Positions 10,378-19,581 of a stretch of 64,000 nucleotides of DNA are shown in pieces. The notes under the pieces were generated by a model, which ran no database searches, was not told the DNA's origin, and saw only the letters and a list, made by a program, of their open reading frames with translations. The stretch is from Streptomyces malachitofuscus. GTDB lineage: Bacteria; Actinomycetota; Actinomycetes; Streptomycetales; Streptomycetaceae. How positions within the stretch are numbered: position 1 is the first letter of the stretch; every line of letters starts with the position of its first letter. Position numbers and translations under genes: made by a program. The stretch spans positions 310,001-374,000 of the forward strand of contig NZ_BMUF01000007.1 in the NCBI RefSeq assembly GCF_014650055.1. The letters are read 5' to 3'.

Positions 10378-13300
10378 CTCCCCGTTCCCGCAGCGAGGTC
10401 ACCGGGTCCGGGCGGCGCACCGCCAGGACGGCTGTGACCAGCAGCGGCGCCGTGGCCACGGCGGCCAGCAGAACGGCCACCCGTCCGGCCGGCAGCTCCA
10501 CCAGCACCTCGGGCACCGGCCGGGAGGCCTCCGAGGTCAGCATGACCAACGGGATCACGGCCCGTGCCAGCACCGCGCCGAGCAGCGCCCCCACCGCCAG
10601 CGCCAGACCGACCAGCACCCCGTGCTCGACCACCACCACCCGGGCCAGCCGCCGGCGTGACGCGCCCAGGGCACGCAGCACCGCGAACTCGGCGGACCGT
10701 TCGCGCAGCGCCCCGGCCGCGCTCACCGCGAACCCGACCGCCGCCAGCGCCGCCGCCGCGAAGGCCACCGCGGCGGACGCCGCCCCGGCCCCCGCGCCGA
10801 ACGGGTCGTCGCGCAGCCGTTCGGCGATCTCGTCCCGCACCACCACCCGGGACGGCTCGACGTCGGGCCGGTCCCGCAGTGCCGAGGCCACCTCGGCCGA
10901 CGCGCCCGGCGCGGTCCGCAGCCACCACTCGGTGGGCGGCACGCTCTCGCCGCGGCGGTCCTGGAGCACCCGGTTGACCGACCGCAGATCGACCAGCAGG
11001 GCACCGCCGTCGTCCGTCTCCCCGGTCGGTACGGACGGCAGCTCCCGCACTGACCGGGTGATCCGCACCGGCACGGGGGCTCCGTCGACCGTCACGTCCA
11101 CGCGCTGCCCGGTGCGGGCGCCCGTCGATGCCAGATAGCGGTCGGTGGCCACGCCGGCGACCTCGGTCGTATCGGGCTGCGACATCCGCAGCAGGACGGT
11201 GAGCGACGGGATCGTCCAGGAGTTGTCCTGTGGCACGTAGCCGGTGCCGTAGGTGAAGGCCGGCGGGGAGCCGGCGGTCAGCCGGGGGCGGGTCGGGGCG
11301 GTCCTCGCATCGGGGGACGACACGGGGTCGCCGCCGTCGATCCGCGAGGACAGGGTCCAGTCGTCGGAGCCGTCGGGCAGTGTCAGGGGCCGGGCCCGGC
11401 CACCGGTGTCCGTGGCGGTCAGCGAGGCCACGGTGAGGCGGTGGTTCTCGGCCCGCCCGACCGGCTGGGGCAGGGTGAGCCGCAGTCCGGTCAGCGTGAG
11501 CGCGCCCGGGGGCGCCTCGGCGACGGCGGACAGGTCGAGGGTGAGCGTGTGGCTGCGTCCGTCGGCGGGGAGCCGGCCGAAGGTGACTTTGTACGGCGTT
11601 CCGTAGTGGTCCGCCAGGGTGGCCCTGACCTCGACCGGCGTTCCCGCCTCCGCGCCCTGGATCCGGGCCGCCAGCGCCAGACGCGCGGTGCCCGCCGGGA
11701 TCCGCACCCCCGCCGTCCCACCCTTCGGCGCCAGGCCGGTGAGGAGCGAGTCCCCGGGGCCGGAAGCCAGGTCGGGCCGCATGAGCACGGTGCCGGCCGC
11801 CTCCGTGGTGTCCAGCGCCAGCACGGTCGCCGTCCGGTTGCCGGACAGCGTCACCGACGTGCGGTAGGCCGGAGCGGTCGAGGTCACGCCGGGGACGGCC
11901 GCGTACGCCTGGGTGCTGCCCAGCTCGGCCTCCCCGGCGGCGAGCACCCGCACCGGCGCTCCGGCCCGGAAGTCCGCCTGCTCGTCCTGCGAGCGCTCCC
12001 ACGAGGACCCCTGGCCGATCGCCAGCATGCCCAGCGCCACGGCGAGCACCAGCAGCAGCACCGGACCGGCCCCGCGCATCGGCCGGCGGCTGAACTGCCA
12101 GCCCGCCAGTGCCCCCGGCAGCCCCCGGCCGCGGGCCGCCCACCGCTCGGCCAGCCGCGCCACCGGCGGCAGCAGCCGCAGCGTCAGCACCGTACCGGCG
12201 AGCAGCGCCAGCGCCGGGGTGACCACGAGCAGCGGATCGACGCCGAGGTCCTCGCCGGCGGCACCGGAGGACCGGCGGCTCAACCGCCAGTACGCCACAC
12301 CGGCCACCACCAGCAGACCCACGTCCGCGCCCGCGCGCACCACGCCCGGCAGCGGCCTGGCACGGCCGGCGGTGAAGGAGGAGACGAGGGCCGGGACGGT
12401 GACGGCCAGCGCGCAGCCCAGCGCCACGCCCGCCGCCACCAGCCACACCGCGCCGCGTCCGGCGACCGCGCCGACGGAGGCGTCCAGGCGCAGCCCGATC
12501 CGGGCCAGTGCGCCCTGGTCGGCGAGCAGCCGGGTGAGCGGTCCCGCGAGCAGGGGGGCGCAGGCCGCCGCGGGCAGAGCCAGCAGCAGCGCCTCCAGGG
12601 CGGCGAGCCGGGCCACCTGGGCGCGGGAGGCGCCGCGGGCCCGCAGCAGCAGGGTCTCGCCCGCGCGTTCGGTGCTCAGCAGCCGGGCCACCAGCAGCAG
12701 GGCGCAGGCGGCGAGGAGGGCGAGCTGGAGCGTGATGACCAGCAGGGTGGAGCGGGAGACGAGCAGGGAGCGCTCGATGCGGTCCAGTGCGGCGGGCAGC
12801 TCGCTCGTGGCGGTCGCCGTGCCGTCCAGTGCCTCGTCCTTGGGCAGGCCGGCGATGCCCTGGCGCACCGCCTGGCGCAGCGCGTCGATCCGCTCGGCCG
12901 TCATCGCCGAGAAGTCGGCCGACGCCAGCCATCCCGAGGAGCCCGCGCTGACCTTGTCCCCGGCTCCGGTGAACAGGGCGGGGTCGGCGAGCAGGGGGCC
13001 GTACGTGGTGAAGTGTCCCTTGACGATTCCGCGGCCGTTCAGGTCGTCCAGCTGCCAGTAGGGCGCGGCGGTGTCCACGGGCCGGTACAGGCCGGTGATC
13101 CGGACCGTCGCGGGCGGTCCGTCGAGCCGATTGTCCAGGGTGAGGCGGGCGCCCGGCTCCAGGGCGAGGACGCGGGCGGCGGTCTCCGGGAGGGCGGCCT
13201 CGATCTCCGCGCCGGTGGCCTTCGCGGGCATCCGCCCCTCGGTGAGCCGCACCTGGGTGCGGTCCAGTGCGGCGAAGTGCGTGAGGTCGGGCTCGTCCGT

Positions 13301-13669
13301 CTGCGCGCGTTCGTCCCGGGGGCGGAGGGAGCCGGGGAGGGCGTACGGGCCGGAGCGGGTGAGGGTGCGCAGCGTCACCGGCAGTCCGTCGAAGGCCTTG
13401 CGGGTGCCTTCGCGTACGGCGTTGTCGGCGGCGGTACGGCTTGCCGCCGGGACGGTCTCGGCCTTGACGACGATCGTGGTGTCGGCCGCGTCGCGGGGGG
13501 CCGCCAGGGCGTGGCGCAGCGAGGCGTCGCCGATGGTGGTGGAGTAGGCGGTGAGGGTGGCGAGGACGGCCGTGGTGAGGAGGACGGTGACGAGAGCGGC
13601 TGCGAGGAGGGGTTTGTGCGCTTGCGCGCGGGCGAGTGCGAATTTCGCCGAGTCCCCTGCGGATGGCAC
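10370..13669 (-). CDS. FtsX-like ABC permease, 1099 aa
   Basis: The first and largest gene of the leftward permease-permease-ATPase operon. An N-terminal helix (PLLAAALVTVLLTTAVLATL) precedes a long extracytoplasmic region. Helix groups in the middle and the C-terminal quarter (LRALGASRRRLARVVVVEHG is the characteristic cytoplasmic loop) mark the FtsX family. GTG start at 13669. The paired permease is a paralogue of similar plan, so the transporter is probably a heterodimer with the ATPase at 6522-7490. The 167 bp upstream (13670-13836) must hold the operon promoter; I could not assign boxes with confidence. Confidence 0.85.
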   Translation of the reverse strand: MPSAGDSAKFALARAQAHKPLLAAALVTVLLTTAVLATLTAYSTTIGDASLRHALAAPRDAADTTIVVKAETVPAASRTAADNAVREGTRKAFDGLPVTLRTLTRSGPYALPGSLRPRDERAQTDEPDLTHFAALDRTQVRLTEGRMPAKATGAEIEAALPETAARVLALEPGARLTLDNRLDGPPATVRITGLYRPVDTAAPYWQLDDLNGRGIVKGHFTTYGPLLADPALFTGAGDKVSAGSSGWLASADFSAMTAERIDALRQAVRQGIAGLPKDEALDGTATATSELPAALDRIERSLLVSRSTLLVITLQLALLAACALLLVARLLSTERAGETLLLRARGASRAQVARLAALEALLLALPAAACAPLLAGPLTRLLADQGALARIGLRLDASVGAVAGRGAVWLVAAGVALGCALAVTVPALVSSFTAGRARPLPGVVRAGADVGLLVVAGVAYWRLSRRSSGAAGEDLGVDPLLVVTPALALLAGTVLTLRLLPPVARLAERWAARGRGLPGALAGWQFSRRPMRGAGPVLLLVLAVALGMLAIGQGSSWERSQDEQADFRAGAPVRVLAAGEAELGSTQAYAAVPGVTSTAPAYRTSVTLSGNRTATVLALDTTEAAGTVLMRPDLASGPGDSLLTGLAPKGGTAGVRIPAGTARLALAARIQGAEAGTPVEVRATLADHYGTPYKVTFGRLPADGRSHTLTLDLSAVAEAPPGALTLTGLRLTLPQPVGRAENHRLTVASLTATDTGGRARPLTLPDGSDDWTLSSRIDGGDPVSSPDARTAPTRPRLTAGSPPAFTYGTGYVPQDNSWTIPSLTVLLRMSQPDTTEVAGVATDRYLASTGARTGQRVDVTVDGAPVPVRITRSVRELPSVPTGETDDGGALLVDLRSVNRVLQDRRGESVPPTEWWLRTAPGASAEVASALRDRPDVEPSRVVVRDEIAERLRDDPFGAGAGAASAAVAFAAAALAAVGFAVSAAGALRERSAEFAVLRALGASRRRLARVVVVEHGVLVGLALAVGALLGAVLARAVIPLVMLTSEASRPVPEVLVELPAGRVAVLLAAVATAPLLVTAVLAVRRPDPVTSLRERGGE

Positions 13670-13836
13670 CGCAACCCCCCTGGTTGTCCGGACCTCCGGG
13701 TGATGTTGTCAGAGGGGGTGGGGTGGGGGTAACCGGTTGGAGGATGGGATTGATCGTATTGTGATCGAAAATCGGCGTCGGGGGACCGGAATGCGATCGG
13801 GGAGGGGCGGAGGGGCTCTTCGGAAGGGCTGTGTCG

Positions 13837-14250
13837 TCAGTCCGGGGAATTGATCATCGAAGCCGCCGCGTACGTCAGGTACTTCCACAGCGTCTGTTCG
13901 TGTTCCTCGGACAGGCCCAGGTCGTCCACGGCGTCGCGCATGTGCTTCAGCCACGCGTCGTGGGCCGCGCGGTCGACCTTGAAGGGGACGTGCCGCATCC
14001 GCAGGCGCGGGTGGCCGCGGTTGTCGCTGTAGGTGGTCGGGCCGCCCCAGTACTGCATGAGGAAGAGCGCGAGCCGCTCCTCGGCCGGGCCCAGGTCCTC
14101 CTCGGGGTACATGGGCCGCAGCAGCGGATCGTCCTTCACTCCCTCGTAGAAACGGTGGACGAGCCGGCGGAAGGTCTCCTCCCCGCCGACCTGCTCGTAG
14201 AAGGTCTGCTCCTGAAGCGTGCCGCGCCGAATCTCTGTCACGCCGTCCAT
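13837..14250 (-). CDS. Group II truncated haemoglobin (GlbO/trHbO-like)
   Basis: 137 residues from the ATG at 14250, the usual size for a 2-on-2 globin. Diagnostic features are FYEQVGGEETFRRLVHRFYE (helices A/B with the B10 Tyr region), PMYPEEDLGPAEERLALFLM, the QYWGGPTTYS segment of the E-F region, and GHPRLRMRHVPF, which carries the proximal F8 His. It should bind haem and O2 or NO in the cytosol. The reading frame extends further upstream (to 14301, with GTG codons at 14265 and 14262), but that would overlap the divergent methyltransferase start at 14300, so an internal start is preferred; GTG 14262-14265 remains possible. Confidence 0.88.
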   Translation of the reverse strand: MDGVTEIRRGTLQEQTFYEQVGGEETFRRLVHRFYEGVKDDPLLRPMYPEEDLGPAEERLALFLMQYWGGPTTYSDNRGHPRLRMRHVPFKVDRAAHDAWLKHMRDAVDDLGLSEEHEQTLWKYLTYAAASMINSPD

Positions 14251-14299
14251 GGTCTCAGACACCACGGCGTAGGACTCAAGGCCTAAGTACCGTGGAGGC

Positions 14300-15286
14300 A
14301 TGGGCGGCCGGGACCCCGAGGCGATTGAGCGTCTCGCCGTGGCGGCGCGGGCGGCGCTGGTGCGGGAGATCGGCGTGAGCGGGGCCTTCGACGCCGACCC
14401 GGTGTGGCGCGAGGCGTTCGCCGCAGTGCCACGCCATCTGTTCGTGCCGTACTACTACGTGGGTGTCGCCGGCGGGTACGAACGCCGGTGGGGCGAGCAC
14501 CCCGACCCCGAAGCGCGCGAGCGGTGGCTGCGCGGCGCCTACGAGGACACCCCGCTGGCGATCCGGCTGCGCGACGGCGAGCTGCTCTCCTCCAGCAGCC
14601 AGCCCTCCCTGATGGCGCTGATGCTGGTGGGTCTGGACGTCCGGGACGGGCAGCAGGTCCTGGAGATCGGCACCGGCAGCGGCTACAACGCCGCCCTGCT
14701 CGCCCACCGGCTCGGCGACGACGACCTGGTCACCACCGTCGATCTCGACCCGGAGATCACCGAGTCGGCCCGCCGGCACCTCGAGGCCGCCGGACACCGG
14801 CCGGCCGTGGTGACCGGTGACGGCGCACGGGGAGTGCCCGCCCGCGCCCCCTACGACCGGATCATCGCGACCTGCGCCCTGCCGTCCGTGCCGCACTTCT
14901 GGCTCGCCCAGTGCCGTCCGGGCGGCCGGATCCTCGCCCCGTTCGCCACCGGCCTGGTCGCGCTCACCGTGCGCGACCCCGGGCACGCGCAGGGCCGTTT
15001 CCTGCACACGCCCGCGTACTTCGTGCCGCTGCGGGGCACGGGGCGGTCGTGGCGGGAACAGCCGGATCTGGAGGGGCTGCCGTCCGCGGCCAGGGGGAGC
15101 GATCTCTTCCGGTTCCTGCTGGCGCTGACCGCCGGCGCCCTCGGTCCCCGGCAGGCGTACGAACTGTGGGAGAACGAGGGCAGGCCGCAGCGCGAACGCT
15201 ACGGCCTGACCGTCGGCCCCGAGGGCGACCGCGCCTGGCTGGACGACCCCGAAGGGCCGCACGTCTGGCCGGTGCCCACCGTCTAG
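14300..15286 (+). CDS. Protein-L-isoaspartate O-methyltransferase-like (PCMT family) methyltransferase
   Basis: 328 residues. The central Rossmann methyltransferase has an AdoMet motif (QQVLEIGTGSGYNAALLA) preceded by SSSSQPSLMALML, the position of the PCMT active-site Ser/Pro-Ser segment, and followed by TTVDLDPE and PYDRIIATCALPSVP. An extra C-terminal region of ~100 residues is not part of the basic enzyme. Such proteins repair isoaspartyl residues or methylate peptides; Streptomyces have several paralogues and this one is not tied to a biosynthetic cluster. Divergent from the globin; convergent with the FHA gene, whose stop is 9 bases away. Confidence 0.8.
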   Translation: MGGRDPEAIERLAVAARAALVREIGVSGAFDADPVWREAFAAVPRHLFVPYYYVGVAGGYERRWGEHPDPEARERWLRGAYEDTPLAIRLRDGELLSSSSQPSLMALMLVGLDVRDGQQVLEIGTGSGYNAALLAHRLGDDDLVTTVDLDPEITESARRHLEAAGHRPAVVTGDGARGVPARAPYDRIIATCALPSVPHFWLAQCRPGGRILAPFATGLVALTVRDPGHAQGRFLHTPAYFVPLRGTGRSWREQPDLEGLPSAARGSDLFRFLLALTAGALGPRQAYELWENEGRPQRERYGLTVGPEGDRAWLDDPEGPHVWPVPTV

Positions 15287-15294
15287 GTACCCGC

Positions 15295-16536
15295 TCAGCC
15301 CCGGCGGATGGTGATCGTCGTCCAGGCGCCCACATGGACGCGGTCGCCGTCCTGGAGGGGGACCGGGACGAACGGCTGGATCGGCTCGTCCGAGCCGTTG
15401 ACCGTCGTGCCGTTCGTCGAGTTCTGATCGACGACCGCCCAGGTGCCGTCCGGCTGCTGCACCAGCACCGCGTGCTGGTGCGAGACGCCCGGGTCCTCCG
15501 GCGGCGTGGACAGATCGATGTCGGGGACGTCGCCGGTGGAGTGGCGGCGGCGGCCGATCGTGATCTGGTTGCCGGTGAGCTGGCGCTGCTGCTCGGGCGA
15601 GTACGCGGGCAGGTTCAGGCCCGCGGCCTCGGGTCCGGAGCGGTGCATCATCGCCATGAAGTACTCGCGGTCCGGACCGATCGTCGCGGTCCAGGTCGCC
15701 GGGCCCTGCGGGGGTCGGGGCTGCTGCGGGAAGCCGCCGGGTCCGGGAGGCGCCTGGGTGCCACCGGGCTGCGGGTAGCCGTAACCGCCGCGCTGACCAG
15801 GGCCGTTCGGGCCACCGGGGCCGCCACCGGGACCGCCGGGCGGGGAGATCACCCAGTCGTCGTCACCGCCGCCGAAGGACGGTCCGCCCTGCGGCGGACG
15901 GCCGGTGTCCTGCGGGTATCCGGGAGGGGCCGGCGGGCCGCCGGGCTGGAACGCCTGCGGAGCACCCGGGCCGCCGGGGCCGCCGCCGTGGCCGCCGTGG
16001 CCTCCATGACCGCCCGGGCCGGGCGGGGGCGCCGGGCGCGATGGGTCGCCGCCGAAGCCGGGCGGGCCCGGCGGGATCGGCTCGGCGGGCCGGTTCATCT
16101 GCGACGGACGCGAGCCCTGGTAGTCGTAGGAGTCACCGCCGCCGTACGACGGGCCGGGCGGCTGCTGCTGGAAGGGCCCGCCCGGGCCGGGGGCCGGCGG
16201 ACGCGGGGCGGCCGGGGTGTACGACGTCGCCGTGTTCGTCAGGAAGTTCCACCGGCACTCCTCGCAGAACGGCGCACCGCCCTCACGCGGCGTACGGCAC
16301 TGCGGGCACAGCTCCGCCCGGCCACCGGGACCACCGGGGCCGCCGTAACCGCCGCCGGGGCCTCCAGGGCCTCCCGGGCCACCGGCGGGGCCGCCGGGCG
16401 GCGGGAATCCGTAGCCTCCGCCACCGGGCGCCGGCGGCGGGGGCGGAGGTGGGGGCACGGCACCCGCCATGCGGTGACCGCACACCTCGCACCAGTCGTC
16501 GGAACCCGACTGGTGTCCGTTCGGGCAGGTCGGCAT
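15295..16536 (-). CDS. FHA-domain protein with N-terminal zinc ribbon and Gly/Pro-rich linker
   Basis: 413 residues in three parts. Residues 1-22 are a small zinc-binding motif (CPNGH...CEVCGH). Residues ~25-290 are a low-complexity Pro/Gly linker with a second Cys cluster (CPQCRTPREGGAPFCEECRW) near residue 85. The C-terminal ~95 residues are an FHA fold, with IGRRRHSTGDVPDIDLS, DPGVSHQHA and DQNSTNGTTVNG; the Gly-Arg, Ser-x-x-His and Asn-Gly positions are all present. FHA domains bind phosphothreonine, so this is the likely reader for the PknG kinase encoded in the same leftward operon. No GarA-type ETTS phosphorylation motif is seen. Confidence 0.88.
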   Translation of the reverse strand: MPTCPNGHQSGSDDWCEVCGHRMAGAVPPPPPPPPAPGGGGYGFPPPGGPAGGPGGPGGPGGGYGGPGGPGGRAELCPQCRTPREGGAPFCEECRWNFLTNTATSYTPAAPRPPAPGPGGPFQQQPPGPSYGGGDSYDYQGSRPSQMNRPAEPIPPGPPGFGGDPSRPAPPPGPGGHGGHGGHGGGPGGPGAPQAFQPGGPPAPPGYPQDTGRPPQGGPSFGGGDDDWVISPPGGPGGGPGGPNGPGQRGGYGYPQPGGTQAPPGPGGFPQQPRPPQGPATWTATIGPDREYFMAMMHRSGPEAAGLNLPAYSPEQQRQLTGNQITIGRRRHSTGDVPDIDLSTPPEDPGVSHQHAVLVQQPDGTWAVVDQNSTNGTTVNGSDEPIQPFVPVPLQDGDRVHVGAWTTITIRRG

Positions 16537-16629
16537 GTCGGCGCTTCCCCCTCTCCTTGTCCGGCCGGTTCCGACCGGATTTCTCCAACCCCGAGGGGTC
16601 AGGCTCGATCACTTACAGATACTTACAGA

Positions 16630-17976
16630 TCACTTCTTCACGCGAACGGTCTTGGTCGACCGGGTCTCGAGAGTCATCTCGTCGGCCTCCTCCACCTTCG
16701 CCTTCAGTCGCACAGTACCGGTCGCGGCGTCGACGACGTCCACCACCTTCGCAAGCAGTTTCGCAGTATCCGCGTTGCCCGACGCACTCGCGAGCTGAAC
16801 GGCGCGGCCCAGTTTGGCCGTTGCTCCATCGATATCTCCCTCTTTGCGCAGATCCAATCCTTGTTGGATGACTTGCGCCAGTTCGGCCTGCCCGGTGTAG
16901 TGGGCGACCTGAGGGTTGATCGACGTCGAGGCGGCCATGTCGTCGGTCCACACCGCCCGCACCAGCCCCTGCGCGCCGAGGTTCTGCACGCTGCCCCCAG
17001 GCTCCGGAATGACCAGCGAGAGCCGGGCCGCCAGCATCTCCCGGCCGATGCCCGCGGGCGGGACCTCGACGCAGACGTGGTAGTCACGGGACTCGTCTCC
17101 CCAGGAACCCAGCGGATAGTCGCCCGCTCGCGGGCCCGCCTCGGTGCGGCGGCCGGTGAGTTCCTCGACCGTGGGCGCGACCTGCTTGACGAATTTCACG
17201 GTCGTACCGACCGGCGTCCACAGCCGCAGCGAGACGTCCGCGACCTCCTTGCCCATCGCCGTCTCCATCATCTGCGTGAAGTCGGCGGCGAGGCCGGCCG
17301 GGTCGGCGACGATGTCGGCGGTCCCGAGGAGCGCGGAGGCGATGGCTGTGACTTCTTTCACTTCCCAGTCGGTGCCCACACCGCGGGCGTCACAGGTGAA
17401 CCGTCCGGCGCAGGCGTCCAGGGCCGCCTTCAGGTCCTCGGGCGACTCGTGCTCGTTACGCCCGTCGGTGAGCAGGATGCCGTGCCGGATCGCCACGTCC
17501 GCCGACGCCAGCAGCCGGTCGGCCAGCCGCAGCCAGGTGCCGATCGCCGTGCCGCCGCCCGCGCCGAGCTTCCGCAGCGCCTGCTTGGCCTGCTCACGGG
17601 TGGTGGCGTCGGCGACCGCGAGCCCGCCGCCCCCGGGGTAGACCTCCTTGGCCACGTGGGTGCCGCCGACCACAGCGAACCGCACACCGTCCCGCAGGGC
17701 GTCGATCGCGGCGGCCGTCGCGTCGCGGGCGTTGCGCATCTTGGTCGGCGGGTAGTCCATCGAACCCGAGCAGTCGACCATGAGCACCACGGCCGCCGAC
17801 GGGCCCTCGCCCGGCGAGTACAGGTGGGGCGCCGCCAGCGCGCTGCCGATGGTGCCGCCGCCGGTCGCCGTCACCGTCACGATGGCGTTGACCTCGCTGC
17901 CGCCCTCCGGCAGGTACTCGTTCTGGTACACGTCCACCGAGAACTGCGGCACGTTCGGTTTCGAGAAGATGGCCAT
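16630..17976 (-). CDS. von Willebrand factor A domain protein
   Basis: 448 residues, no signal peptide or membrane helix, so cytoplasmic. The vWA domain starts near residue 60 with a complete metal-ion-dependent adhesion site: DCSGSMD (DxSxS), Thr in GGGTAIGTW, and Asp in LLTDGRNEHE. The C-terminal ~130 residues are helical and end in a basic tail (RSTKTVRVKK). It lies between the PP2C and FHA genes in the PknG operon; similar vWA/FHA/PP2C/kinase groupings occur in other phospho-signalling loci. The partner is not known. Confidence 0.85.
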   Translation of the reverse strand: MAIFSKPNVPQFSVDVYQNEYLPEGGSEVNAIVTVTATGGGTIGSALAAPHLYSPGEGPSAAVVLMVDCSGSMDYPPTKMRNARDATAAAIDALRDGVRFAVVGGTHVAKEVYPGGGGLAVADATTREQAKQALRKLGAGGGTAIGTWLRLADRLLASADVAIRHGILLTDGRNEHESPEDLKAALDACAGRFTCDARGVGTDWEVKEVTAIASALLGTADIVADPAGLAADFTQMMETAMGKEVADVSLRLWTPVGTTVKFVKQVAPTVEELTGRRTEAGPRAGDYPLGSWGDESRDYHVCVEVPPAGIGREMLAARLSLVIPEPGGSVQNLGAQGLVRAVWTDDMAASTSINPQVAHYTGQAELAQVIQQGLDLRKEGDIDGATAKLGRAVQLASASGNADTAKLLAKVVDVVDAATGTVRLKAKVEEADEMTLETRSTKTVRVKK

Positions 17977-18087
17977 GCCTGTTCGATCCCCCTCGGATGC
18001 CCCGACTGCGCGGGGCGACGACGGCTGACGGACCGGTCCCCTCCGGTCCGTTGAGGCTTCCCCGTAAAACGTGTCCCGTACGCGGCC

Positions 18088-19578
18088 TCAGGCCGATCCT
18101 GCCCCCTGGGGGACGGCCGGGAACGGCACGAGGGCCACTGTTACGTTGTCGTGGCCCCCGCCGTCGAGGGCGTGACCGACCAGCACCCGCGCGCTGTGCA
18201 GGGGGCGCACGGCGGCGTCGGTGGGGACGACCTCGGCCATGTCGTCGGCGGACTCCGCGTAGTTCCACAGGCCGTCCGTGCAGACCACGATCACCCCGGG
18301 CCGGTCCGGCTTGAACGACGCGGTGTGCGGTTCGAGTTCGTAGGCGTCGGCGCCGAGCCAGCCGGTGATCGCGTGGGCCCGGTGGTCGGCGTAGGCCTCG
18401 GCCTCGCCCATCAGGCCCGCGGCGACCATCTGCGCGGCCCACGAGTCGTCCTCGGTGAGCCGGGCGGCCGGGGCGGAGCGGTCCACCGGGACCCAGTAGG
18501 CGCGGCTGTCACCGACCCAGCCCACCACCAGCAGGCCCTGTGTCACCACCGTGCCGACGATCGTGCACGCCGGGGCGTTCTGGTGCGGGCCGTGCTCACG
18601 GGCGGCTGGGTCCGGCTCGTCGGCCAGCGCGTTGACCGCGTCGGAGGCGGCGATGATCGCGTCGTGCATCGCCTGCTGCGGGTGCGTGCCGCGCGGCAGG
18701 GCCGCGAGCAGCGACTCGCTGGCCGCACGGGACGCGGCCAGCGACGCCTCGTCGGGACGGGTCGCCGAGGAGACGCCGTCACAGACGATCGCCACCGAGG
18801 CGGGCGAACCGTCGGGCAGCGTGGTGGTGCCGACCCCGAAGGCGTCCTCGTTGCGGTGGTGCCGCAGTCCGCGGTCGCTGACCGCGGCCAACGGTCCGCA
18901 TTCCTGTTCCATGTGGTCCCGTTCGCGCGGCTGGGCGTGGCCGCAGTTCTCGCAGTAGCCGTCGTCGTCCACCCTGCCCGCGCGGCAGGCCACGCACACC
19001 GTGGCACCGGCGGCCCGCCGGTCCGGCTCGGCGGTCACCCGCGGGTCGGGCGCCTGGAGCGGGTACTCGTCGGGCTGAGCGGGCTGGTGGACGCCGCCGG
19101 GACGGCCGTCCGGGACGGCGGACGGGGTGACGGAGGGGGCGGGGGCCGCGGCCGGCTCGGCGCGGTGGTCGAAGCGCACACCGGCCGACGCAGCGGGCGG
19201 CGCCGCGGGCGGGGGCGGCGCGACCGGGGCGCCCTGGGGCGGCGGCGGTACGGCGGGGCCCTCGGCGGGGGTTCCGGCGGCGGGGGCCGGCCGGCCCGCC
19301 CCGCCGGACAGCGGGGAGCCGTCCGAGTCCGTACCGGGAACGTCCGTCGGCCGATGGGCCGGAGGGCCGTCCACGGAACCGTCGTGGCCGGGGGACGGCC
19401 AGGCCGACGCCTGGGGCGGCACCGAGCCGTTCAGGGCGATCGTCGGCTCGTCCCTCGGCCGGGCGGGAACCACGGACAGGTCATATCCGCACGCACCGCA
19501 GAAACGATCACCCGACTCGAGGGGTTCCTCGCAGCTCGGGCATTTCGACAGAGCGGCCTGCTGAGGCATCTGCGACAT
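18088..19578 (-). CDS. PP2C-family serine/threonine protein phosphatase with zinc ribbon
   Basis: About 496 residues. A zinc ribbon at ~12-32 (KCPSCEEPL...FCGACGYDL) is followed by an Ala/Pro-rich linker, a second Cys4 motif (VCVACRAGRVDDDGYCENCG), then a PP2C catalytic domain. Metal and phosphate residues are visible in SDRGLRHHRNEDAF, VCDGVSSATRPDEAS, GWVGDSRAYW, VCTDGLWNY and GGHDNVTVAL. The start is taken at ATG 19578, three bases inside a TTG. It directly follows pknG and presumably reverses its phosphorylations. Confidence 0.9.
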   Translation of the reverse strand: MSQMPQQAALSKCPSCEEPLESGDRFCGACGYDLSVVPARPRDEPTIALNGSVPPQASAWPSPGHDGSVDGPPAHRPTDVPGTDSDGSPLSGGAGRPAPAAGTPAEGPAVPPPPQGAPVAPPPPAAPPAASAGVRFDHRAEPAAAPAPSVTPSAVPDGRPGGVHQPAQPDEYPLQAPDPRVTAEPDRRAAGATVCVACRAGRVDDDGYCENCGHAQPRERDHMEQECGPLAAVSDRGLRHHRNEDAFGVGTTTLPDGSPASVAIVCDGVSSATRPDEASLAASRAASESLLAALPRGTHPQQAMHDAIIAASDAVNALADEPDPAAREHGPHQNAPACTIVGTVVTQGLLVVGWVGDSRAYWVPVDRSAPAARLTEDDSWAAQMVAAGLMGEAEAYADHRAHAITGWLGADAYELEPHTASFKPDRPGVIVVCTDGLWNYAESADDMAEVVPTDAAVRPLHSARVLVGHALDGGGHDNVTVALVPFPAVPQGAGSA

Positions 19579-19581
19579 CAA

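Noticed and set aside
7474..10437. 987-residue frame on the plus strand
   Set aside because: Antisense to the FtsX-like permease; product is Gly/Gln/Arg-rich low complexity caused by high G+C. The minus-strand permease has helices and proper codon bias.
13741..13775. Repeated TGATCG motifs upstream of the large permease gene
   Set aside because: Only partly symmetrical; not enough to call an operator.
14300..15286. RiPP-tailoring PCMT methyltransferase
   Set aside because: No precursor peptide or cyclase beside it; neighbours are a globin and a signalling operon.
15295..16536. GarA orthologue
   Set aside because: It has an FHA domain but lacks the short N-terminal ETTS phosphorylation motif and has zinc ribbons and a long linker, so it is a different FHA protein.
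14911..18054. 1047-residue plus-strand frame across methyltransferase, FHA and vWA genes
   Set aside because: Crosses several well-supported genes on both strands and has no recognisable domain; a G+C shadow.
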